Assembly: GCA_034433995.1 (NCBI GenBank)
Contig: DAOTZU010000154.1
Location: forward strand, 1 to 8,621
DNA: 8,621 nt
Reading direction: 5' to 3'
From: DAOTZU01 sp034433995
GTDB lineage: Bacteria > Chloroflexota > Anaerolineae > UBA1429
Shown: positions 1 to 6,900 of the stretch, piece by piece
Layout: each line of letters opens with the position of its first letter
Numbering within the stretch: position 1 is the stretch's first letter
Notes under the pieces: generated by a model
The model's input: only the letters and a program-made list of their open reading frames with translations
Told to the model about the DNA's origin: nothing
The model's database searches: none
Made by a program: the position numbers and the translations under genes

Positions 1-1608
1 GCCGAGACCGAGGCCGAGGAGTTTCGCCAGATCTATAACCTGGACGTGGTGGTCATCCCCACCCACAAACCCATGATCCGGGTGGATCATCCCGATGTGG
101 TGTTCAAGACCGCCGCCGCCAAATACAACGCGGTGCTGGAAGAGATCAAGCGGTGCCACGAGGCGGGACAGCCGGTGTTGGTGGGCACTTTGGCCATCGA
201 GACTTCGGAGATGCTCTCCAAACGGCTGCAGCGGATGGGGATCCCCCACGAGGTGTTGAACGCCAAACAGCACGAGCGCGAGGCCCAGATCATCGCCCAG
301 GCCGGACGGTCCAAGGCGGTGACCATCGCCACCAACATGGCCGGGCGCGGCGTGGATATTCTCCTGGGCGGCAACCCGGAGGGGCTGGCCAGGGAGGAGC
401 TGCGCAAAAAGGGTTACGATCTGCAGAACCTGGATCCGGCCCTCTGGGAGGAGACCCTGAAGCGGCACCAGCAGGCCTGCCAGGCCGACCACGAGCGGGT
501 CGTCGCCTTGGGCGGGCTGCACGTCATCGGCACCGAACGCTACGAGGCCCGGCGCATCGATAACCAGCTCCGTGGCCGCGCCGGCCGCCAGGGAGATCCA
601 GGATCCTCACGCTTTTACGTCTCGTTGGAAGACGACCTCATGCGGCGTTTCGGCGGGCCGGCGGTGGCCAAGCTGATGGACCGTTTGGGCGTGGATGAGA
701 ACGTTCCCATCGAGCACCCCATGGTGAGCAAGGCCATCGCCAACGCCCAGATGCGCGTGGAAGGCTACAATTTTGACCTGCGCAAGCACATTCTGGAATA
801 CGACGATGTGGTCAACCAGCAACGCCGGGTGATCTATGACCAGCGGCGGCTGGTGCTCTCGGAGCCGAACCTCAAGCCCATCGTGCTGGAGATCTTGCAG
901 GGCGAGCTGAGCAACCTGGTGGATGCGTACACCCAGGCCGAGGATGCCGAAGGATGGGATCTCAAAGGCCTCTACGCGGCCGTGACGCGGGTGCTCAATC
1001 TGCCGCCGAGCCAACCGCCAGCGTCCTGGGCCAACCTCAGCGCGGCCCAGATCAAAGAGGAGGTTTTCGCGCTGGCCCAAACCAGCTACGACGCCCAAGA
1101 GGCCCGCCTGGGCGCCGAGCAGATGCGCCGGGTGGAGCGGTTGGTGATGCTGCGGGCCATAGATAGCCGCTGGATAAAGCACCTCACCGCGCTGGACGAG
1201 TTGCGCGAGGGGATCGGACTGCGAGCCATCGGCCAGCGCAATCCGCTGGTGGAATACAAACGCGAGGCCTACGCCTCCTTTGAGGCCCTCATGACCGGGA
1301 TCAAGGGCGATATCGCCAACATGATCCTCCATGTGCGCCTGGAACCCCAGGCCCCGGCGCCTCGGCCCGCCCGTTACGCCGGCGCCAGCGGTGGCAGTGC
1401 CGGCAGCCTCCGCTCCGAGGCCCTGCGCAAGATGAAGACGGGCCGCAACGATCCCTGCCCCTGTGGCAGCGGCCGGAAATACAAGAATTGTTGCCTGCGA
1501 GAGGGCTTGAGCCCGGAGGAGGCGGCAGCCAAGGCCGCACGGCAAAAGGGCGCCAAACAACCGGCGGCGCCGGCAGGCGCGCCCCGTGGGGGCAGCGCTC
1601 GGCGCTGA
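1..1608 (+). CDS. secA: Preprotein translocase subunit SecA, C-terminal part (5' end outside window)
   Basis: SecA is the ATPase motor that pushes unfolded preproteins through the SecYEG channel. The frame is open from base 1, so the gene enters from the left; 535 residues are visible, beginning in the second nucleotide-binding fold (ETEAEEFRQIYNLDVVVIPT, equivalent to the region before the NRP motif in E. coli). Using window residue numbers, the helicase-type motif IATNMAGRGVDILLGG starts at 109, and the arginine-finger region GTERYEARRIDNQLRGRAGR lies within 170-206. The helical wing and scaffold regions follow (HILEYDDVVNQQRR; LDSRW-type helix around 390). The C-terminal SEC-C zinc-binding motif GRNDPCPCGSGRKYKNCC is at 481-498, where the last ligand pair is Cys-Cys instead of Cys-His, an accepted variant. 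A basic Ala/Gly-rich tail of about 35 residues follows. The internal GTG at 46 is not a start. Family assignment is secure. Confidence 0.97.
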   Translation, partial: AETEAEEFRQIYNLDVVVIPTHKPMIRVDHPDVVFKTAAAKYNAVLEEIKRCHEAGQPVLVGTLAIETSEMLSKRLQRMGIPHEVLNAKQHEREAQIIAQAGRSKAVTIATNMAGRGVDILLGGNPEGLAREELRKKGYDLQNLDPALWEETLKRHQQACQADHERVVALGGLHVIGTERYEARRIDNQLRGRAGRQGDPGSSRFYVSLEDDLMRRFGGPAVAKLMDRLGVDENVPIEHPMVSKAIANAQMRVEGYNFDLRKHILEYDDVVNQQRRVIYDQRRLVLSEPNLKPIVLEILQGELSNLVDAYTQAEDAEGWDLKGLYAAVTRVLNLPPSQPPASWANLSAAQIKEEVFALAQTSYDAQEARLGAEQMRRVERLVMLRAIDSRWIKHLTALDELREGIGLRAIGQRNPLVEYKREAYASFEALMTGIKGDIANMILHVRLEPQAPAPRPARYAGASGGSAGSLRSEALRKMKTGRNDPCPCGSGRKYKNCCLREGLSPEEAAAKAARQKGAKQPAAPAGAPRGGSARR

Positions 1609-1754
1609 TGCTCGGTGGCGCCGCACCTCCGGCTCAGCCCATCACGGATCAAAGGTCAGCCCATCGTCGCAGATGGGCAGCACGCGCACATTCGGCCTCG
1701 GCATGTCAGAAGGCTGCTCGCCCACAACCGATAGCCAACAAGGAGAACCGGCCC
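1609..1754. other. secA-ptb intergenic gap with short repeat and hairpin
   Basis: This 146-base gap separates two co-directional genes. A 10-bp direct repeat TCAGCCCATC occurs at 1634-1643 and 1656-1665. The second copy forms the left arm of a perfect 7-bp hairpin (GCCCATC at 1659-1665, loop GTCGCA, GATGGGC at 1672-1678). No T-tract follows the hairpin, so it is not a classical intrinsic terminator. I see no convincing -35/-10 pair, so whether the downstream gene has its own promoter or is read through from secA is open. A strong ribosome binding site, AAGGAG, sits at 1740-1745. Confidence 0.35.
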
Positions 1755-2690
1755 ATGCCCATCCGTTCCTTCAAGCAGCTCCTCTACGAGGCCACCTGGC
1801 TGGGACCCAAGAAAGTGGCCATCGCCGCCGCCGCTAACGCCGAGGTCCTGGCCGCCGCCGCCGAGGCGCAACGCCTGGGCATGGCCCAGTGTCTCTTGCT
1901 GGACGATCCGCAGAAGCTGGCCGCCGCAGCCCATGAGGCCGGAGTGGACCTGCAGACCATGACGCTCCTGCCCAGCGCCCACCCCGCCGAGGCCGCCCAA
2001 ACGGCCATGCGCCTGGCCCGCCAGGGCGAGGTGGACGTGGTCATGAAAGGCTCCCTGGAGACGGCGGTGCTCCTCAAGGCCGCCTTGGACCACGAAGACG
2101 GCCTGCGGACGGGCAAGCTCTTGACCCACGTGGCCGTTTACGAGATCCCCAACTTTGGCCGCCTGTTGCTCCTCTCCGATGGCGGCGTGGTGGTGGCGCC
2201 GGATATCTACCAAAAGATGGAGATCGTGCAGAACAGCATCCACGTGGCCCACAAGCTGGGCATCGAGCAGCCCAAGGTGGCCATCCTGGCCGCCTCCGAG
2301 CTGGTGAACCCCAAGATCCCCAGCACGGTGGACGCCGCCAATCTCTCCAAGATGGCCGAACGGGGACAGATCCGCGGCGGGATCGTGGATGGGCCGCTGG
2401 CCCTGGATAACGCCATCTCGGCCACCTCGGCGCAGATCAAAGGGATCCGCAGCCCCGTGGCCGGCCAGGCCGATATCCTCATCGTGCCCGATATCGAGGC
2501 GGGGAATTTACTAGGTAAGGCCATCACCTACTTTGGCCACGGCGAGATGGCCGGCGTGGTGGTGGGGGGCTGCGCGCCGTTGGTGGTCACCTCGCGCTCC
2601 GATTCCCACACCTCCAAGCTGGTCTCCATGGCCCTGGCGATCCTCCTCACCGGCAGCGGTTGCCGGCCGGTGCAGAGCGAGGCCACTTAG
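1755..2690 (+). CDS. ptb: Phosphate acyltransferase, probably phosphate butyryltransferase (Pta/Ptb family)
   Basis: Enzymes of this family reversibly exchange the CoA of an acyl-CoA for phosphate, giving butyryl- or acetyl-phosphate. A kinase then uses the acyl phosphate to make ATP; the enzymes are cytosolic. The 311-residue length fits Ptb-type proteins (about 300). Visible hallmarks are the N-terminal MPIRSFKQLLYEATWLGPKK, the VMKGSLET segment around residues 96-103, SPVAGQADILIVPDIEAGN ending at 251, the glycine-rich MAGVVVGGCAPLVVTSR stretch, and TSRSDS at 279-284, a conserved CoA/phosphate-site loop in the family. ATG 1755 is chosen because AAGGAG (1740-1745) precedes it by nine bases and the family N-terminus begins there. 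The frame stays open upstream to 1488, but that part overlaps secA and has no family resemblance. No acyl kinase gene is adjacent in this window. Butyryl versus acetyl preference cannot be settled by eye; members annotated as enoyl-CoA hydratase/phosphate acetyltransferase look similar in this domain. Confidence 0.9.
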   Translation: MPIRSFKQLLYEATWLGPKKVAIAAAANAEVLAAAAEAQRLGMAQCLLLDDPQKLAAAAHEAGVDLQTMTLLPSAHPAEAAQTAMRLARQGEVDVVMKGSLETAVLLKAALDHEDGLRTGKLLTHVAVYEIPNFGRLLLLSDGGVVVAPDIYQKMEIVQNSIHVAHKLGIEQPKVAILAASELVNPKIPSTVDAANLSKMAERGQIRGGIVDGPLALDNAISATSAQIKGIRSPVAGQADILIVPDIEAGNLLGKAITYFGHGEMAGVVVGGCAPLVVTSRSDSHTSKLVSMALAILLTGSGCRPVQSEAT

Positions 2691-2691
2691 C

Positions 2692-3021
2692 TCATTGGGC
2701 GGGGTACTGCACCGGCGTGGGTGATTCTTTCGGCGTGACCACCGGCAAAGGATAGCTGCGTTCGGGCTCGGCTGTGGACGCGGGCGCAACCACCGTGGGT
2801 TGGGCCGTAACCCCTTGGGATTGCGACGCGGCCGTCCCTTGGGCCGGCGGGGCTGGGGTAAAGGTGACCTTCTCCCCTTCGGAGGCCCGGATGATCGTCG
2901 CCGGCGGCGGGGTGAAGCGCTCCTCGCCACCTCCACAGGCGCAAAGCACCCAAGAGATCCCCAATATCAGCAACATCAGGACCAAACGTCCTGGTGCCAT
3001 CCGTGCTGAGCTTGTTTTCAT
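2692..3021 (-). CDS. Small Thr/Pro-rich lipoprotein of unknown function
   Basis: This predicted 109-residue protein starts with a short basic N-terminus (Lys2, Arg7, Arg12) followed by a hydrophobic stretch LVLMLLILGISWVLCAC at residues 13-29. The lipobox is L26-C27-A28-C29, so signal peptidase II would cut before Cys29, which would be lipidated and tethered to the membrane. The mature part is about 80 residues, begins GGGEERFTPPP, and is low in complexity with many Pro, Thr, Ala and Gln. It has no catalytic-looking motif and resembles a disordered spacer. ATG at 3021 is supported by GAAGGAG at 3028-3034 (minus strand), six bases upstream. The open frame continues further upstream to 3951, but that extension crosses a palindrome array and another gene and is not credible. 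The gene converges with the acyltransferase, with one base between stop codons. I do not recognise the family; the lipoprotein call is firm, the role unknown. Confidence 0.85.
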   Translation of the reverse strand: MKTSSARMAPGRLVLMLLILGISWVLCACGGGEERFTPPPATIIRASEGEKVTFTPAPPAQGTAASQSQGVTAQPTVVAPASTAEPERSYPLPVVTPKESPTPVQYPAQ

Positions 3022-3073
3022 GCATTGCTCCTTCGTGCCAAGATCGCGCCCAACCGTGGGGGCTTGCGGCCGG

Positions 3074-3102
3074 AGTATAGCAGCTATCGCCCAGTATGAC
3101 AA
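3074..3102 (-). promoter_or_regulatory. Sigma70-type promoter for the lipoprotein gene
   Basis: On the minus strand the -35 hexamer TTGTCA (3097-3102) and the -10 hexamer TATACT (3074-3079) are separated by exactly 17 bases (3080-3096). Matches to TTGACA and TATAAT are 4/6 and 5/6. Transcription would start near 3067 and leave a leader of about 45 bases before the ATG at 3021, with the ribosome binding site at 3028-3034. Confidence 0.7.
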
Positions 3103-3142
3103 GAAGAGAGGGAGTCGAGAAAGCACGGAAAGTGTGTCCGTG

Positions 3143-3174
3143 CAAGCAGAGCCGTCGGATTCCATCCGACGGCG
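3143..3174 (+). repeat. 32-bp direct repeat, copy 1
   Basis: This is identical over 32 bases to 3249-3280; it begins CAAGCAGA and contains the 10-bp hairpin GCCGTCGGAT-TCC-ATCCGACGGC. The bases immediately outside differ between the copies (G/C on the left, C/G on the right), which fixes the repeat ends. Confidence 0.9.
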
Positions 3175-3196
3175 CGGCCCCGCCCTCCGGCCCTCC

Positions 3197-3215
3197 CGTC
3201 GGTTGCAAACCGACG
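3197..3215. repeat. Variant CGTCGG-N7-CCGACG palindrome between the two 32-bp copies
   Basis: The outer arms CGTCGG and CCGACG and the 7-base spacing are the same as in the 32-bp repeats, but the core is TTGCAAA instead of ATTCCAT. This suggests one structural family of palindromes with interchangeable cores. Confidence 0.7.
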
Positions 3216-3248
3216 CCTGGGGATGATAAGCCCGCGCTGCGGGCTTCC

Positions 3249-3280
3249 CAAGCAGAGCCGTCGGATTCCATCCGACGGCG
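3249..3280 (+). repeat. 32-bp direct repeat, copy 2
   Basis: This is an exact copy of 3143-3174, 106 bases downstream in the same orientation, with the hairpin at 3257-3279. It ends four bases before the -35 hexamer of the rightward promoter. Confidence 0.9.
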
Positions 3281-3283
3281 GGC

Positions 3284-3312
3284 TTGATTCGCCGGCCAAC
3301 TGGGGCTATCAT
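3284..3312 (+). promoter_or_regulatory. Sigma70-type promoter for the 27-residue-repeat protein gene
   Basis: TTGATT (3284-3289) and TATCAT (3307-3312) are spaced by exactly 17 bases. Matches to consensus are 4/6 and 5/6. The predicted start near 3319 gives a leader of about 34 bases before ATG 3353, containing GAAGGAG at 3341-3347. Confidence 0.6.
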
Positions 3313-3318
3313 ATCCCC
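3302..3318. promoter_or_regulatory. Candidate operator: 17-base palindrome over the -10 hexamer
   Basis: GGGGCTATCATATCCCC is symmetric about its central C in seven of eight base pairs (only the fifth position, C opposite T, breaks it). It covers the whole -10 hexamer of the rightward promoter, the usual place for a dimeric repressor site. No regulator gene is present in the window, so this rests on symmetry and position only. Confidence 0.35.
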
Positions 3319-3352
3319 GTATTTACGTGCGGGTAGTGCAGAAGGAGTCAAC

Positions 3353-3784
3353 ATGGACGAGAGACGCTCTCCCGAAGGCGGCGCGCCCCAGGGCAGCGGG
3401 CGCAGCAGCGCCGAGGAATGGAAGGAACTCTTGGCCCAGATAGATCGCCAGGTGCGCCGCGAGGCGGCCAGGATCGTGGGGGTGGACCCGGAGGCCAACT
3501 GGGCCACCATCGGCCGGGCCACCGACGACGCCGCCCGCCGGGGCATCGCCAAGGTTGTGGGCGTGGAGGAGGACGCCGATTGGGACAAGATCGGCCACCA
3601 CGTGGAGCGGACCGCCCGCGGGAGCATCGCCCAGCTCGTGGGCGCCGCCTCCGATGCCGCTTGGCCCACCATCGGCCAGACGGTGGAGCAGAAGGTGCGT
3701 TCCTTCCTGCAGGACCTGTTCAAGCCCAAGCCCCCCAAAGGGGAGGCCGGCGGAGGCGTGGTGGATCCCTGGAAAAAAGAATAG
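3353..3784 (+). CDS. Unrecognised protein of 27-residue tandem repeats
   Basis: This 143-residue protein has no signal peptide or membrane segment and is probably cytoplasmic. Three exact-length, gap-free repeats fill residues 35-61, 62-88 and 89-115. Their consensus is R-x-x-I-A-x-[IVL]-V-G-V-x-x-[DE]-A-x-W-x-x-I-G-x-x-[VT]-[DE]-x-x-[AV]. Trp occurs at 50, 77 and 104, and also at 23 in a degenerate fourth copy (WKELLAQIDRQV), so the period is 27 throughout. The invariant core VG (42-43, 69-70, 96-97) and W-x-x-IG suggests two short helices per unit around a turn. The N-terminal 20 residues are Gly/Ser/Pro-rich, and the tail (FKPKPPKGEAGGG...) is a basic, flexible linker. ATG 3353 follows GAAGGAG (3341-3347) by five bases; the open frame starts upstream at 3284, inside the promoter. 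I cannot assign a family or function. Confidence 0.85.
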   Translation: MDERRSPEGGAPQGSGRSSAEEWKELLAQIDRQVRREAARIVGVDPEANWATIGRATDDAARRGIAKVVGVEEDADWDKIGHHVERTARGSIAQLVGAASDAAWPTIGQTVEQKVRSFLQDLFKPKPPKGEAGGGVVDPWKKE

Positions 3785-3949
3785 CTGGCTGCATGGTTCA
3801 AGGCTGCTGTTAATCTTTTTTTATAGAACAGGGCGGCCGAAATTAATCTCTTTTTCATCTTCTTGTGGTAGAGGAGAAGAGACGTATTCCTCAAAGAAGA
3901 TAGGTAACCGCTGGCAGGCGAAGCAAAATCCAAACGAGGGAGCGGAACC
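3785..3949 (+). other. AT-rich structured leader of the giant surface-protein gene
   Basis: This 165-base gap is clearly richer in A and T than anything around it, with a run of seven T at 3816-3822. No GC-rich hairpin precedes that run, so it is at best a weak terminator for the upstream gene. Two foldable segments follow. ATCTTCTT (3857-3864) pairs perfectly with AAGAAGAT (3894-3901), enclosing GAGGA/TCCTC (3871-3875, 3888-3892). CCGCT (3908-3912) pairs with AGCGG (3941-3945), which overlaps the ribosome binding site GGAG at 3939-3942. No convincing promoter hexamers were found. Confidence 0.4.
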
Positions 3950-6900
3950 ATGAGCGCACGGTGCAGGGATCACGGAGGCAAAGGCGCTTTCTGTCTCGGC
4001 GTGGTGGTGTTGCTCTGGAGCTTGCTGGCCATGACGGTGTTGGCAGATCCTGTGCCCACCGCCACCTTGGCCGTGCCCGGCGAAAGTTTCATCGGCGAGA
4101 ATTTTACCTTTACCGTCACCTTTGATAACACTTCGCCCACCGACCCGGGCTATGGCCCTTATATTGACCTGATCTTCCCCGTCACCGGCCAGGATGGCGA
4201 CGATGGCGTGGATTTCGTCAATGCCACCTACTTGGGCGCCCCGGTGACGGCCATCCAACTCACCTTCCCCGTCGGCGGGTGTGTGAATCACCCGTACGCC
4301 GTGGATACCACCGGCGCGCCGGTGCAGGTCTGTGGCACCCCGGGCGACAAATTGGTGGTGTTGCAACTGCCCTTCGGCTCCTTCACCAACGACCAGCCCC
4401 CCGCCCAGGTGACGGTGAACGCCACCCTGAGCAACAAGGCGGATCTGGGCGTCCCTCTGGCCATCCAAGCCCGGGCCGGCTTCCAGTATGGCCGCGATCC
4501 CTTGAACAACCCCACCACCGATCCCTCCATCATCGGCACCTGGACCAGCCAGAGTGTGACGCCGATCTTGATGACGCTGACCAAAACCTACATCGGCCCC
4601 GAAGATGAGACGGCCACCGGCCCCAACTACCCGCGCCAGTACCGGCTCACGGTCAACATCGCCAGCGGGCAGACCATCACCAACCTCAACGTCATCGATC
4701 TCTTGCCCAATAATCTCCAATTCTTGCGCCTGGTCTCGGCCACGCCCAGCCCGTACACCGTGGTGGCCAGTCCGCCCCTGGGCGCGCCCCAGAACCCGCC
4801 CACCAGCACGCTGATGGTGCAGTTCCCCTCCGTCACCGGCGGCGCGGGTAACGCCGACGCGGTGGTGGAGTTTGAATATTTCGTGCCCGAGTTTGACGCC
4901 GACGGCCAGCGCATTATTGACGCCAGCACCGGTGACGATGTCCTTTCCCTCAATAACGCCAGCGCCGATGGCGACTGGAAACCCATCGACCTACGCGATC
5001 CTTTGGCCCATCCCAGCATCGATGCTCCCCCTCCGGAGCATATCCTCACCGATAAATCCATCGCCATCCAAAAGTCGGTGCGGGTGGTGAACGATTTGAA
5101 CCACCCCGGCCCCACTCCGGGGGATACCCTGGAATACACCTTGGATTTCCAGATCTCGGACTATTTCACCTTTGATGATCTGATCGTCGTGGACAAATTC
5201 TCCGACGGCCAACGCTTTGATGCTACTTTCATCCCCACCTTCACCGTCACCGACCGCGCCGGCACCACGACAGGGACTTTTACCGACACTTTGACGGTGG
5301 ACACCAGCCAGTACGAGCACTGCGGCGATGGCAGCACCACCCTCACCTTTCGCCTCTCTCAGGCGATGGTGCAAAACGGAGCCCCCGATGGCATCCTGGT
5401 CGGCGGGCGGGCCATCTCACCCGACGCGGGGCCAGCTACGGGCCGCATCGTCTTTCGCACCGTGATCCAAAATGCCTACACTTGTCTCTATCCTTCCGGC
5501 GAAGCGCCGTTGGATCAAGGCGATAGCGTGGGCAACGCGGTCACCATCACCGGCGAGGTGCTGGTGAACGGTACGCCGCCCACGCCCCAGACCCCCAAAC
5601 AATACGAAAGCGACGATAGCCACGCCAGCATCTCTGTGGCCCAGGGCGCCCTTTCCAAGACGATCTATGCCCGCAACGGCAGCACCTCCGGCGACCTGAC
5701 CCAGTTCGCCCCCGGCGATACCATCACCTATCGGCTGCGTTTCAGCCTGCCCTCCAGCGATGTTGAGCAGCTCTCTCTGACGGATTATCTGCCCCTGCCC
5801 GTGTTCCGCGCCACCGAATTGGTGGCCTTTGACGATGTCATCAGCGCCACCCCGCCCGCCGCCGGCCGCGCCCATTTCGGGCCCGCGGAGACCTTCCGCA
5901 CCCTCTCGGGTATCGTGCCCACCCTCACCACCGATGCCACGGCCAACAGCGCGCGCTTTTTCTGGGGTGATTACGACGATCCTTCGAACCGCCCCAGCGA
6001 GATTGACATCCTCTTCACCGTGACGGTGCGCGATGACCCCTTTGCCGATGGCCTCTTTTTGACTAACCAAGTGCGCGAAAGCGACCGCAACACGGAACTG
6101 CGGGTCTTTACGCGCGATGCCATCGTGCAATTCAAACTCACCGAGCCGGTGCTCAAGCTCACCAAAGGCGTGGTGGCCAGCGATAACCCCAAAGCACAAT
6201 TCTCTCCCGCCACCGTGGGCCCGGTGAGTTTCTCCGCGCCGGGAGGGAGCTGTCCGCGCTTCAGCGGCACCATCCACTCCACCAACCTGGCCGCCCACCC
6301 CATCAATAGCAACGTGAGCAAGGTGGATGCCGGCGATCGGGTCACCTTTGCCATCGTGGTGGAGAACATTGGCTCCGGCCTGCATGGCGCCTACGATATC
6401 GTCATCTCGGACACCCTGCCCGCGGAGCTCCAGGTCCCCAGCGCGGGCCTCAACCTGTGCGTCACCGACGGCACGGGCGCGCCCATCCCCTATACCGACC
6501 TGGGCGGTGGGTTGTTCGGCCAGGGAATCCGCCTCAACGATCCCGGCCCCACGGCCACCCCTGAGGGAGCGTTGGATCCCTATGATGCTACCAGCGGACG
6601 CAACATCGCCATCATCACCTACGATCTGGAGGTCAAAACCTCGGCCAGGGCCTTGGGCAATGTCATCAACACCGCCATCTTGGCCAACTATTCCAGCATC
6701 GAGGGCGGCCAGGACTACACTCCCACCGACCTGACCGACACCGCCACGGTGACCATCGCCCCGCCGGGGGCCAGGAAAACCCTGGATACCAGCGAGATCG
6801 TCAACACCATCAACACGGCCAGCAAGGTGGTCATCGGTGAGCTGGTCACCTACACTTTGACCATCACCGTGCCCGAGGGCACCACGCCCGGCGTGACCGT

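Larger units (their letters stand above)
3123..3280. repeat. Array of five palindromes (REP/BIME-like intergenic element)
   Basis: Five perfect inverted repeats stand in a row. They are: 7-bp arms GCACGGA/TCCGTGC with a 7-base loop (3123-3143); 10-bp arms GCCGTCGGAT/ATCCGACGGC with a 3-base loop (3151-3173); 8-bp arms CGTCGGTT/AACCGACG with a 3-base loop (3197-3215); 8-bp arms AAGCCCGC/GCGGGCTT with a 3-base loop (3228-3246); and a second copy of the 10-bp hairpin (3257-3279). Gaps between them are 7, 23, 12 and 10 bases. The array lies between two divergent promoters and upstream of both, so neither promoter is expected to transcribe it. By analogy with REP sequences it may be a dispersed, possibly mobilised repeat; no transposase is present here. 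Confidence 0.75.

Noticed and set aside
607..1626. 339-residue open frame on the minus strand
   Set aside because: It is antisense to well-conserved SecA sequence; no family resemblance.
1488..1754. Upstream extension of the acyltransferase
   Set aside because: The added 89 codons overlap secA in another frame and do not resemble the family; AAGGAG just before ATG 1755 fixes the start.
2687..3271. 194-residue open frame on the minus strand through the palindromes
   Set aside because: Its peptide is mostly translated palindromes, with no start signal, and it overlaps the lipoprotein gene in another frame.
3143..3280. CRISPR array
   Set aside because: There are only two 32-bp copies, separated by 74 bases that contain two further palindromes; no regular spacers and no cas genes.
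3801..3831. Intrinsic terminator after the 27-residue-repeat gene
   Set aside because: The T-run at 3816-3822 is not preceded by a GC-rich stem; the only pairing is CTGTT/AACAG around the T-run itself, which is too weak.
3785..3949. Cyclic di-GMP or other known riboswitch ahead of the surface-protein gene
   Set aside because: The leader has hairpins and a GCAAA-like stretch, but I cannot line it up with the conserved core of any riboswitch class I know.
3022..3951. Upstream extension of the lipoprotein frame
   Set aside because: It would cross the palindrome array, both promoters and the opposite-strand repeat-protein gene, and would bury the lipoprotein signal peptide in mid-protein.
3821..4720. 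299-residue open frame on the minus strand
   Set aside because: It is antisense to the start and first units of the giant protein; composition is typical of a shadow frame and no ribosome binding site stands out.
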